Assembly (NCBI GenBank): GCA_900708905.1
Contig: CAADRB010000012.1
Location: 603,235 to 667,234, forward strand
Length of the DNA stretch: 64,000 nt
DNA from: Hymenolepis diminuta
Lineage: Eukaryota; Platyhelminthes; Cestoda; Cyclophyllidea; Hymenolepididae
Reading direction: 5' to 3'
Shown here: positions 47,492 through 61,309 of the stretch, in pieces
How positions within the stretch are numbered: position 1 is the stretch's first letter
Layout of the letters: the number at the start of each line of letters is the position of its first letter
Notes under the pieces: generated by a model
The model's database searches: none
What the model saw: only the letters and a program-made list of their open reading frames with translations
What the model was told of the DNA's origin: nothing
Program-made: the position numbers and the translations under genes

Positions 47492-47926
47492 ATGGTGACT
47501 AAAAGTGACTTAAAAATTGTTAATATTTTATCTTCCCTATATTCTTTAATTAACAGTGATTTATATGAAGCTATAAGTATTGTGATCATTAATAACTCAA
47601 TAGGTGATGGCATGATAATGAGGGAATTTAGAATGCTTACACGAAAACTATGTCTACCAAAAATTGAAGAAGACGGAGAAGCAGATATAGGTGGAATGTT
47701 GCCTTTAGAAGAAGCTTCTGTATCAGTAGAGGCCATCCTTGCGTACCAAGAAGGAAGACGTCGAAAAACGTACCCTGTTTCTTTCTCTGGAGATGGTTCA
47801 AGACTACTATTGCACTCCAGGATTGATGGTCGAGGTAGATTTAGGAAGTGTCGATTCTGACGAACCAGAGCAGCAGCCTTCTGAAAGCGTCTTAATGCTA
47901 CCTTTGGTTGATCATCTAAATATGTG
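47492..47926 (+). pseudogene. Frameshifted coding-like remnant
   Basis: An ATG-started frame (47492) gives a 122-residue product containing the acidic stretch PKIEEDGEADIGGMLPLEEA followed by ILAYQEGRRRK. From about 47780 another frame takes over with VDLGSVDSDEPEQQPSE and ends LPLVDHLNM at 47924. The two parts together look like one protein end interrupted by a frameshift. The base composition is less AT-rich than the flanks. I do not recognise the source gene. It could also be two exons of a real plus-strand gene. Confidence 0.3.
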
Positions 47927-50900
47927 AATTAGAAATCGCTTAATAACACTGATCTTTGTCGCTACTGAAAAGGTTATTAAAATTCATTTATGCATATTTC
48001 TACTTGTTGGTTTCGCTGCTGCTAATAGACAAATTGTACTTGTATCAGTTCACAGCTTATAGCCGCTAATAACTTTGTAAATTAAAAAAAATGAGAGTGG
48101 CGACACTGTCTAATGGTTTAGAATTGATTAATTCATATACATGCCTCCCTCTGCTGCCTGACAAATGTGTACTGGCTTGTGGAATGCTGGATTGCGAATA
48201 CGCAGACAACCAATATCCACAACTCATTTACATGAACTTTTAAAGCTGAAATTAAACTGAACAGAACCTTCTAAGTCCTCGGGCTATAAAGGCCTTGTAG
48301 ACATGGTGGTATCGATCGAAATTTGGGTTATGATGTCGTTGGTTTCAAGACAAATTTGACAATTTGCTTCCCTTTCCCAATCAACCCTTTTCCAAGTTGC
48401 ATCTCCGAAAGAGGAAAAGGTCATGAAAAGGTCATTATTTAAACTTTCTAGGATAATTAATTTGCATAAAAATTTTCAAAGATTTAAATATTTTTAACCG
48501 GACTTGAATTTCAGAATAAACAACTAATAAATCCCTTATTAATATTTATAATAAAACAAAAGAATTACAAGAGGCAATAAAACAGTCTAATTCAATTAAG
48601 GAGGTGGATATTTAAGTCATAGCATCAGAAGAACATTCGATTAAGGCTTCAAGATATATATTTCTCGTTGCTTCCATTGTTTTTTATCCCAAAATTTCAA
48701 GCTTAAATAAAATTATTTGTCTTCTGTTTCCAGAAGAATTTCATGTTCCCAGCGTCCAGAGCTGACTGATCAGTTTTTACTTTATGTGGTGGGTCAAGCA
48801 CTACTGAAATACTTTTTCTCTTCTAATAGCTAAGATAATAGCGAGATAATAAAAGCTGTCATGATTTTAACATATAAGAGGTCAAATATCTAATATGTTT
48901 CAATTAAAATTCGTAATTCGGAATGATTTTTTCCCAATTTTAATAAAAAAAGATTGTTCAAAAATGAGAGAATTATAATAATGATTTCCTTTACCTAGAC
49001 TTCATTAAATGACATTAATTAATAATTCCAGTCGAACCTACTGCAATTTATTAATTTTTATACGGCTCATTTGAAAAATTTATCAGAATTCAAAGAGAAT
49101 TTAAATAAATAACTAAATTTTGCGGGTTGAAGGATCTTTGGATGGACATATTCCCTTTACTTTTAGCGTTAATCAACGATATTTCACCTGTATTTTTTTC
49201 CAAATAATGATAATGAAACTTTTACGATATTGCGCTTAGATACTAATAAAATTTTGGATCTCATGTTTGATCATAATGTTCTATATGAAAGGGATTTTTA
49301 AAATCGAGTACATTCCGCACGTTCCACCTCTCTGCCCAAGAATCGCTCCAGCGTATCGATTATTAATTTGCGCACGCTACTGACCTGCTATGACTTACTA
49401 ATCCGTCTGTATTCTGCGCATCCTGACTTTAAAACTCTGTTTTGTTCTTTCTCTCGGGTTGTCTCAATATTTGTTTATTGTTATGCATTACCCTTTGATC
49501 TCTATGCAACCTTCAGTGGCCAGCTTTCATGGAAGTTCCTTTATTTTGCTAGTTTTATTTAAGCCCGAGAGAGTTGAGCCACAGCACTTACGATTCATTA
49601 TTAATGATACAGGCCGTGAGAATACATATAATATATATTAAAACTTCAAACTACATGCTTCAGCAACTACACTCAGCAATCACTCTTCATATGCTAGTGA
49701 TTTAAATTTTTTTATTTAAACTTTTGACAGTTATCTACATTATTTAACAGACGTTGTATTATTCAATTTAAGAATGTCCCATTCGATGCCCTAAATAGGC
49801 TACTATCAATGAAAGGTAATATTACGATTCTAACTGCAGAACAGCTATGAAATTATCTTCTTAATGCACAATAGCTAATTTTTCCCAGCATCGCGCAGAA
49901 ATTTGTTTCCATTTTGTTATCGCAAAAGAAGATGAAGAATATCACGTAATTTCCATTGCGTTCTGACAGGAGGAAGAAATGGGAAGCGGTTTCGATTGTG
50001 TCATCTACTGCGTAGATACCAGTCAAATCAATTTTCTTTCCATTAAAATAAACCAAAACTTTTGTTACGAATGGAAAAAGGAGATTTAATTATTTAATCA
50101 ACATATTATGAGAAAACAAGTTGGACTGTTCGGTCGGTGAGGTAATTAAATTTTTACATTATTAGGAAATCTATTTAAATTAAATGGGAATATTTCCTTT
50201 CAACTTCACTTCATATTCGTAATTAAATCAATCAATACGAATTTTAAGACATTTATTTTTAAAATTGTAACAGTAAGTTAATTATTTGGATAAATGGAAC
50301 AATTATTCGAGCATTTTACAGTAGGCATTAGAAATTAGGGCAAATGAAAACAATGGGATTCAGACAGACCTATAATTAATCCTACACTTCACACAAGGAT
50401 CTCAAGTTTTCGAACCAAAAATATGTTTATGCATTTACAAAACTGATATACTAAGATACACTATATAAACAAGCGCATGTATTACTGTACGGATTTATTT
50501 TGAACCTATGGTTTCAATTTCTTACTACTTAGTTAAGAGGGATATGTGCAGTCCATAATCATTGTTGCATAATCAAATTGTTTTTTAAATAGGTTGGCAC
50601 TACACTTGATGTTAAAATTTCTGAAAATTTTCGTATATGCGACAATTTCACAATTCTGTCATTGTGAGACTAAAATCATCCAAACATTGAGGGCCTTTTT
50701 GATTTTTGCTTCTGAGGAACAGTGATCGCACCGATAGTGAAAGAATCTCGTCTTTGCATCCGTTTAGAAATCTTGCAATCCAGTGGATTTTGATTAAATA
50801 CATTTGCTGTAGGGATTAACTCTTTTAGAGACGGGAATCGAAGTCCTTCTAATAGTTATCTTAATTGATTGCATAAAACAGCAATAGCTCACCTAGCGTT

Positions 50901-53900
50901 TGAAGCCTACGACAGGACGCTTCTGGCCAAAAAATCTAGTTTCCAGAGCTCATCCAGTTGTATATATATGCAGAAAAGATGGGTAGCTTAGAGATTTAGT
51001 TCATGGCTCTGTGAGTCTAGTTAAGATATTACCGCTCCAATTATTACGATATTCACTAAACAAACAGCAGAAAACTAGATAAGTTTTCGGCAAGCAGAGT
51101 CTTTTCGGAAAACCGAAATTATAAGAAGTGAGATGGCGGTAGCTGGGGTGTAAAGTCTCAAAGGAAAAGTGTGGGGTTATACAGGACTTTGAATTGGGAC
51201 ACTGTCGAAATAGAGCAACAGCTATTCAGATAGTTAAAAAAAATATTTTTGACCTCTATTTAAATGCAATTGAAGGTGTGTAGCTGAAATAGTGATGAAG
51301 GTACCTTTCTGCAGAATCAGAGAAAACATATTAGATACTCACCAGTGTATATATAGTACTGCGGATAGCTACCATGTTGGTTTAAAGAGATTATAAAATT
51401 AATTATGAAATGCGGTGCTTTTTTACCGGAGGAATTCAAATATTTCATCTTTCTTACCAAGATGAGTGTTGTAAATACTTCCATTCAATAAAGCGAAGAA
51501 GTCGTATTATTTTGTAGTAGGGAGTGACGCGGACAAGAACCATCTGTGATATCCAGGCTCCCAGAGTTTGATCACACAATAAACTCTCATTCAGACCGAG
51601 TGAGTTGAGCATGTGTGTCTCCTTCATGTTGTTAAAAATATTCCGTTTATCTACCTACACAACTTCAACCTTCACAATATGATTTAGACAGGTTACCCCT
51701 GGATCTATGTGAGCAGATCCTAAAACGTTACTCCACCTCATGATTTTCGCAATAGGCAAAATAAACAAGGAAAACAAATATGAATCAGATTTTCAGTTCC
51801 GAGGTACAATACGACAAGGTCATATTTTTTGGAAATAAAATATTCAAATTGTATTTTTATAGCAGATAAAAAACTGTGTCATTATCAACACCAAATAAAT
51901 GATATATTTTTGCTATACAATCAAGCAATAAATTTTGAATGTAAATGAACTTTGTTCTACATTTTTGAAGTTTAATAATAAAACAAAAACATGTTTACTA
52001 TTTTTAATATACTCCCTAATAAATTACCTTCTCGTTTAATTCAATTTTCGGTTTATTGAATTGCGATTGGCGTTATGGAAATAATTGAAGATTAAACGAA
52101 AGATCAAACAACTATTAAAGGAAGAGGATCCACTAAAGAGGAAGTAACTTTAACTTAAGCAAAGGAGTGCAAGCCTATTCCAGCCGAGCTGCTATGCGTT
52201 TGCCCATTTCTAAATAAGAAATCAATTTTTAAATGAAATTAATACTTCATATAACCGATCATGAACTTGAATTTAATATATTTTTGAGTTTCAGAAAACC
52301 TCGAATCAATCGAGGAGAGGTGCGTATTTAAACTAATATTCTGAACAAATGTGCTCTCAGCTTTAAGCGCTCCGACTGTGTACTAGATTTTCAAAATTTG
52401 CAGTCAAAAAATTTAAGTTTACAAATTTATGATAGTCGTGAAGAGATTTTACCAACTTTGACCAGAAATTAAATTTCAGTTTTGAACTTATTGAAAAAAT
52501 TGGGAGTAGCTATTCCGTGATGGTTACAATACTTATAAAATTCCCTTGTTCCAAACCAAATATGCAATCAGCACTATCTAAACAACAGCCACTATCTATT
52601 AGTATGATCAGAAAATTTTATCGAAACTTTGTGAATACAGCCATAAACAAAGCTTCTTTCTGAATACTTCTGTCGGAAGCTGATTACTAGCTCCAAATTG
52701 TAACGAAAGCAATAAGAAATGTCGGTATATTAGTTACATTGAGCCGGGTATTGGAAGAGACACAATGATGGAATTTAAACTCCATAGTCTGAAAGTACTT
52801 GTCTAAATTATGTTCACACTTCGTAATAAAACTAGTGAAAATATTGATACAAATAGGGGAAGAAAATATAGAAGATCTCCAAAAGCGTAAAAGCGGTCTA
52901 AACTTTAAATCTTGATGGTTTAACTCTAGTTGGGATCTGATGCGATCATTTTGTCATTTGCCAGCGCAAAAATATTTGTGAACAAAGCGAGCATATCGAG
53001 GAACAAAGATTTTAAATTATTAATATATATGGCTAATAAATTGAAAGAGTCATATATTTTTCACATAGCTCGATTCTATAGAAAATATTCAGAAATATTA
53101 AAGATGACTGATAAAATCATACAATATTTCCCCATATTTTCACAACTGTCTATTTTATTTGATGAGATTGCCTAGAGGGGTCAGATATTTTTAATTTAAT
53201 TAACCCGGCCTAAGAAGATCTAGAGGAAAAAGAGGTACTGATCGCTATTAGACGTAACAAAGAAATTCGAATTTTAAAGCTTTGCATTTCTCTTCAATGG
53301 TCTTAGTAGAACACTGACTGTTATATTCTGCCGTATAGTTCTCTGTAATATATCGGCGGAGAATGAAATATGTTATTGATCCTGAAATATCATATATTAT
53401 CAAAATATGTGAGATCCAAGAACAAAGTATTTTCATTATTTAATGAAGAGTGAGCATTTTTACCTTATACTGACCTTCATTAATCTATCGTTGCGGTTAA
53501 ATACATAACTATGTTAATAGAAAATACATTTCTACTTAGTTAATTCAGTAGTCAAGATTTTAGAGTCAATTTATATGAATAAAGAAATTACGAATACAAA
53601 ATTTTTCGGCGGTAAAATAAACTTTTTCAATTAAGCAAACTTATGGAAAGTGCTTAAATTTAAAATTTAATTAAAGCCACTAATCCAGTAAAATCGAGAT
53701 GTTAGAATGCTTTGTTGCTCTATTCTAGATTAGTGATTACCATCTAGAATATATTTGTCTGCTTTGACGATATTTTTTCTAATTTGTGCAAAATCGTTAA
53801 AAATTTGATCCTATGGGGAAAAATTTCACTAGGGCTCTTATGGAATGTGACCAACTTAGCTTTCCACTTAATGATTTAAGCAAATATGTCAGGTTTCACG

Positions 53901-56900
53901 ATCTTTGCTATTTCTTTTGTCGCTGAAGCCACTGGCATTCATGAATATAGACCTCTCTAATGAAAAATTCTAAGTTTGAACCGTTACCCAGTAAATTTTA
54001 TTAATACTTCTCCGCTTAATATGACCTGTCGCTGGTCTGACTTCGGTGTTTGGACAAATCTATTTGCCAATTTTGTAACTCGGATGTCGGATGTCACTAC
54101 CCAATCTTATCTTTCTTTTTCCTTATCTACTTATAATGCATAAAACCATTAAGCGTTAAATTGTCATAGGTAATATTTAAACTCCCTACGTTAATTTTAG
54201 CAGCTTTAGTCCTCTATAACCAATCTTTTAATTAGAAAAAACAAATTTTAACATGGGATATCTTCTGAAGTAGTGTGCTGCATTGAAATATATCGTTAAA
54301 ATCGCTTAGTAGCTGGTTATCGTGAATAATCATAGTTATTATTAGTCCGAATTACTTCAGTACCAGAGAACAGAAAAGGCTTAAATACCAAAATTAGCTA
54401 AATTGGGTAGTTTGTTTCTACCTTTTTCATAGGTGCAGTTGTAATAGGTGAAAAAGTGATCCTGTAATATTGTTGTTGTCTTTTTCAGCATTAATGAAAC
54501 AAGAGAATGATGCATTGTTTGAAAAATGATCCCCTAGAGCCATTTAAATGTGCAATAAGTGTGTTTTTTAGATAAAGGTTCATAACGGACACAGCCAACC
54601 CCACATATTAATAACATCCATTAGAAGGTTAATAGGATGTCGATTTTTAGTCGAAAATATTCCATGACTTCAAATCTGGCCTTAGCTGTTGGAAAACACA
54701 TTTCCTTAATAATATTTGATAACAAAATAAGATGCATTGCTTTGATATAAATTTGTTTTATGTGATAGATTTTGCAAAAAACATCGAAATTAATTACTTA
54801 ATCCTCGCCTGGGGATATAAATTCATGCGGTAATAGCCCAACATAATCATAAGCATTAATTAGCGAGTTTATGCCCGAAAGTGCTTTCCTTGAAACACGA
54901 TAGGATAAGTTTTTCTAAAAATATCATTGAAGAATGAAATTAAATAAAAAGCAGGTAATGATTTTAACACTTAGAAATAGTGAAAAATATATAATTAAGA
55001 CGATAATATGAAAATTAGAAAAGATATCACCAAAGTCAGAAGTTTTTGGATTTGTTTTTAATGTAAAAATTTAATTTTCTTTGCTCTGAATAAACTATAG
55101 TGAGCTGCGCATTATTAAATATATCTTTACAACTCGTATCTGCCTGGTTTTGAATGTTAAACTGCAGATAAATGGAGATAATCTGACCTTCCTCGGAAGC
55201 TACAAATACCAGGAAAATATTCATTTTCGTTACCTTGGAAGTGAATATAAAAACACCCCAAATTTAGTTTTTCCTCTATGAGAAAGGGAACATTTTTATT
55301 TGACTCTCTCCTTCCATTTCATACTTTAGTAAAGTCCCTTGCTGTTGGCCTAATTTGGATATGCGTACATTAATAAGACTTATGCCGTACCATGTACAAT
55401 TGGAATAGCAATTATTTTTAAAAAATAATGACATGTTTTTATTAAATAAAAATTAATTTTACCCATTGCAAAAGAGGCGAAAGAGTGGCCGTATGACTTA
55501 ACAATTGATTCTTGTGTAAAAGTTGCCTGACACAATTTAACGTTAATGAAAATGGATCACATAAATAAACCGACAAACTGAATGAAGACTTGCGAGGTAG
55601 CTATGTAAAGTTAAAATATAGAAAGATCCGAGTTAGGCTGATTGGTACTGACCGAAAATCTTAGCTGGTAAAAACGATCAGCTCTGCAGATCTATAAACG
55701 GAAACAAAATCGATTTCTTGGGATGGTTGATATTTTAAATTTGCATTTCCTATCAAAATATTTGAATTATTTGCGAAATGGGAATTATATTTACACCCCA
55801 ATTCAAAGCTGAAATATTGGGAAGAAGATCAAAATTCATTGCAATTCTTTAAAGTCAGACAAGTTTAAATACCTTAAAATAGAAGGATTTTCTACAAATT
55901 CTATGTAAATTTCACTTTCTCTACCTGCTAGTACATTTTTTGACAGAATGCCGAATGTGGAATACCGAATACAAGAAAGTGAATTCTGATATTACATGCT
56001 GATCAAATAAAAAAATGGAGAATATTTCTATTTTTGAATTTTTCCGAGGTTGGATTAAGAATTCACGTAAAATAGTATATTCTTTGGATATATTTTACAG
56101 TTTAAATGCTCTACAACTGGATATTTATACACACTTAAAGGACTTTTACGTAGCTTAAAAATATAACTAAAAAATATTACAATTTATGCTAATTCATGTT
56201 ACGTGTTTCCAGTGTGCAGTTATGGGAAACGACATTACAATTGTGCAGAATGCAATCTCCTGTTATTACAAATTAATATTATATAAGCAAATTTAAAGGA
56301 AAAAGTAGTTAAAGGAACGCGCATATAAGGCGCCAATTCATAAAAGAGTGCGCATTTAATTAAATTCTCAAATCACTAAAATCGTATGTCATATTACAAA
56401 TATTTTCATAGAAATACTTTTACGATGCATATAGATTTGAAGCCTCAAAAAAGTAAGTGAAGAATTTTAATGAAAATAGAATGTTTAAAGGACGGTGGGC
56501 TCTTTTGCCTTAGAAAGTAATAAACAAAATAACAATCATGATTGTATTTTGCAGTTAGGGATAAATATTCTAAATTGAATAACTTTATTTCCAGTTTGCT
56601 AAATCAACTTTCAACTATAGCAAATCAAACTTCAAGCGCATCAAGGTATAAGTCTTATACTCCCATCAAGTGGGTAATCAAAGCATTCAAACATAAAATT
56701 AAGCACAAAATAAATATATTTATCCATTCATCGATAATTTTTTAATTTAAACAATTTTATTCCTACAAATAAACACTTAAAGGAGAAATTACGTAGAGGT
56801 AAATTAAGTATAATTAATACAATTAAATATCTTCCCTTGACGAAATGAATATGTTATTTTACGTTTTCTTCCCACTATTATTATTGAAATAACGATTGAC

Positions 56901-59900
56901 CCTTAAATTGTTTAAGTGAACCAAAATGAATCACGCTGTCCTATGCATACCTTGAGTTGAACTGTAATAAACTTCCGCTCTGACACGAACTTGTGTTCAT
57001 TCTTATTTTGATTGGGATATTAGCTTGCCGATTGTAAGGAATTCCAAGGATGCCAAAGGAAAATTCATTTTAAGAATAATAACTCTTTTTTACAAGCAGC
57101 ACATATGAGATACTATCCGATTTTATTCAAGTAGTGGAACTAATTTGAAGCTATTATAGTGGACAATTTCCAATTATTAATGGTTTTAATATATTCTATC
57201 TGCATAAATATTGCAATCCAATAAATTATCTATATTAAATTAAAAAGTATTTTAAAAATATTTGATTTTCTGGATAACTTGTTTGCTGAATTAATTGAAA
57301 TTAATATTCTTGGAGAATTTAAGAATCCAATGGAGTAATTTTGAGGCAACAAATTCGTTCCCATGAATAATTTTACAGACTTTTTAAAAAGAAAATATTT
57401 TTACAAAAAATACTGCTTCTGAATGATACAAACGCCGCCTAGAATTTACCAGATTTTATGCTTATTCAGTTTGTAAAATAATTGCTGAATAAATCTGTAA
57501 CTAGGAAATAAAAAAATGTTTGCTTAGGCTTTTTATCAGCCACCCGTCTAAGAAAAACACTTATATTTAAAAATAATAGGAAGAGAGAACTTTTCATAAT
57601 TTTAAATGCTTTCCTTTACCTCTGCTTTGTCTTAAATAATAAGACAATTACTTAAAGATTTTATCATGGATACCAATTGGCCTGTAGGATGCATAGCTTT
57701 CAAACTCTATTATATTTATTAGAGAGAACTCTGAAAGGCTCTATGACTATGCTTTTTCTATATTTTGGCGTTCTTATCCAATTTTGTTCATGAAAGATAT
57801 TAACCCCTTCGTTTTGTTTCGTTGAATTTGAAGTAATTGTATGAAAGTACACACACGGTATTGCAAAAAGTGAGAAGTGTGGTCACATGGTCAATTTCTC
57901 CTTTACACGCTTGTTGCATCCGACATAAAAATTATAATGCTAACGCGTCTTAACAATGTTTGAGTAGCAGCGGTATTCTTTACTTACTATTGTCCAAACA
58001 AGTAATTTTGTCTATATTATGCTTGAAGAACCTTTATTGTCAAATAATTACAAAATAATGGATAAACTTTCCTGATTCTGTAAAACAAAACAAATGTTGA
58101 ACTAATTATTTTCCTAAAGGTATGTGCCAACTCTGGCTTGAAATCTTCGAAATAGGACAGAATGAAGAGTTGATAATTCACATATTCTTTAGATAATAAG
58201 TAAATCGCTTTAATTAGCATATCATTAAGCCGTCGGATTTCAAAAAGAACACTTGCAAAGTCATTAATGAAAATTAATGTTTAATTCAATTTTTTCTCAT
58301 TGATAGTATCCAACAAGTGTGCTAATTTAAATAAATAATTAAGTTTAAAAGTGTGTGTTGAATGTTTATATTATAAAATTCAGGTTACTTTTAAGTATGT
58401 GTTGTTAATTTAAAAATAAGCACTTTGCTTTGCAGTAATTTCAGATCCATAAATGAAATGCATGTCTTCTCCCTTCTAGGCATTTCAAGAAAGCGCCTGC
58501 TCTACATTTAAATTAATTCAGAGGGAAATTAAGGAGAAATTTTGATCAAAGCGACAATATATTCATGAAGAAGCAGTAGTAAACAAGTGTAATTTTTTCT
58601 AGAACTGATGCAAGATTAGCTTTTTAACCTCGTAGTATAACATTATGCAAAGACCATCTATGGAAGCAATTTATAAAAGAGCATCATTTTAATGCCGGGA
58701 CTATTTAAGTGTTCCATACGCGAAGACATTTGATTTATTCCGTTTTACTCGATTTTATTCTGTATCTTTCATTTAATTTTAAATTCACTTGTTAAAAACT
58801 AGAAGTAAGCAAATCTGTATGAGATTTTAACATGTAAAGTCTTAATAAGTTGAATTGCTTGCCGTATTTCGAAAATTGTAATTTAAATTTCACGACGCAA
58901 AGAGTTACATGAAACCCTAAAAATGTTGACAATAATACTAAAAAAATATTATAATCACCAATGCGCTTTTAGAAAAAAATGTATGATTAAAGAAGCATAA
59001 TTAGTATCTGTCTGATTTGCTTGCTTTAACTCAAACGTCTAGTTCAAGTGTTTTCTATGACAAAAACACCTATTTTTAGAGTGGCCAGTTACTCGTTAAG
59101 CTGTTAAGACATCAAAATCAGACGCAGCCTTATCAGACAATATTTAGCTAGAGGCTGATTATGTCCCTATTGCTCACAACTGGCTTCAGTTCTCATAAAT
59201 CCCTCTATGTAGTTAATGTCTACGATGCCTGAAACATAAAATCTCAGAAATTATTATAAAGCAGTTTTTACAAAAGCGTAATGGTTATCACTTCCGAAGC
59301 ATAAGACGAGATAAAATTCATTAGAGTTTAGGAATTAATTATGAGCACAGTTAACTCTAACTCCAATTATATAACTCTAATAATCACAGAAAATATCTTT
59401 AAATTTATGTTCCTATTGAAGACGCTATGTACACGTCTGCTTAATTATTCATAGGGCATGAATATACAAATTGGAAGAAAAACAGAGACATAAATATGTT
59501 TTCATACCTTTCTTAGGAGAATGATCGGATTTTGAAGCTTAAAACGGATCAACAGGCACAAATTAGATAAAATGCAAGCATTATTTTTTGATCTTCTTGC
59601 TAATGTTAGACAATTATGTCGGTCAGGAACAATGGATGATGTCTCAGTCAAAATTTTCTCAAGAGGTAGCTAATCAAAATATACAAGATTAGTATTCTTA
59701 TAGAAATAACGACCAATCACAAACACCTTGCTTCTGATTTTAAATATTCAAAAACGGAGCATTCAAAATGCATTGAAATAGAGGAAATCTATAAAAAAAT
59801 AAAAAAATCCACACATTTTTTCTAGACTACTCACAATCCTTAGCGAAAATTCATTGTCCTTTCTATTTCGACGCCTCAGACATTACTTTCTAAAATCTTG

Positions 59901-61233
59901 CTTTAACTAGAAATTACTTAGTCACGACTCAACGATTTTCAAGGCCCAGTTGACGTCCATTACTTTGAAACCTCCATGCTGTTTCTGTTTCACGTGATGT
60001 AGAACATAATATGATTATATTAAAATATGACATTTCATCAACACTAGTGCATCCATTAATGAAACTGATGCTTGCAATTTATAGAAAAATTCCATTTCGT
60101 AAGTACTTCACATTATAGCAGGCTAGAACTGTTCATCTACTGCGTTGAACTTATGATTGCAAACACTTAGCTTACTGTTTAAGGTGGTTATCACAAAGTA
60201 ACTCAATAAACGCGTTCTAGCCATAGTTGGAAGCGGACCGATAAAAGTTTTAATATATTGGATATGGCATCAACTTGAGTCTCCAGTTCCTGACGCTTTA
60301 GTAGCGTCTCAAGGACTTCAGCAGGCTCTTCACATAAGAACTGCCATCTACACCTATACTAATACAAAGCCCTGTTAAAAGAAAAAAATTTCCTCTATAA
60401 ATTCTTATAAATATTTCGACTAAATAAACTGCATTTCGTTTACATTATCATCCTGTGCAGCAGTGCAACTGAATGATACTTTGATAGATTTCTGTCTTCT
60501 ACGATGTTTTCATCTAGGGTCTCTAAGGCATATTTAGGATAAAAAAGCTTATGTAAGTTAATACTCAGTCATAATACCCTTGAAATAATCTAGTTTAACC
60601 CCTGTCAATTTATCTAATATGTTTGGAAGAAAAATCTAATTTCAGGAAATATTTAATTGTCTATTTGTGCATTCACCTTCACGAAAATTATAATTCTCTC
60701 GAAAAGTTATATTTTATATCCCTTTTAATCATTTCGTAACTTTTGTCCTAAGAAAAACCGTTTATTCTGCTCATACTTGGTATTATTTTGCAATATAAAT
60801 ACATTAACTTATTGAAAATTTGTGAAACTATTATGATGGGAAAAAAATGAAAAAACGGAAATATTTTTACCAAGATTCCTTTATGTCAGTGCTTTTAAGT
60901 TTTTTAATATAAATACAAAATTGCTGCGTTCAAGGACTGCAAGGAGCACCTGGTCTTTCTACCAAATAGGAAAATTGGCAGATTTAATTAGAATTTTGCA
61001 ATTTTATTTCAACGTCTGATGTCAGTTAAATCAGACAATTTCAGGGTCAGTCAAACACGGCATTAATATTAAAGTGCTTAGCAAATTATAGTCAAATTTA
61101 CAATACATGCATAAATAAATAACAAGCTTTCAAATTATGCTTGCTTGCTTTCCATTGCAGGTTGATAAATTTAATATTTCTTCGGTAAAATTTGTTTAGA
61201 GTTTGACTGAAAAGTAACTACACTATGACTCAC

Positions 61234-61309
61234 ACTTCACTTCATCGACTTCTTGAATCTGAGGAAGATCGTGTTCTTCTCGATGATCCGCTTCTGCCTT
61301 TCCACTTAC
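61234..61309 (-). CDS. Candidate upstream exon (unc-13 5' region or another gene)
   Basis: 76 nt between a tttcag acceptor and a GTGAGT donor on the minus strand. The open frame encodes an acidic, hydrophilic peptide (VSGKAEADHREEHDLPQIQE then VDEVK). The codon content looks coding compared with its AT-rich surroundings. It could be a 5' exon of a long unc-13 isoform, since it lies on the same strand 20 kb upstream, or belong to another gene. There is no homology I recognise. Confidence 0.35.

Larger units (their letters stand above)
41761..61233. other. AT-rich region upstream of the CpG island
   Basis: Nearly 20 kb that is either far-upstream unc-13 intron or intergenic DNA. Contents noted: SINE copy F (42890-43075) and a frameshifted coding remnant (47492-47926). 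Other open frames are short, lack ATG starts or are low in complexity. No C2A-like sequence was recognised. Confidence 0.5.

Noticed and set aside
49853..50056. 67-codon minus-strand ORF with a coding-looking middle part
   Set aside because: There is no ATG at the limit, only a weak acceptor, and no resemblance to C2A or other UNC-13 segments.
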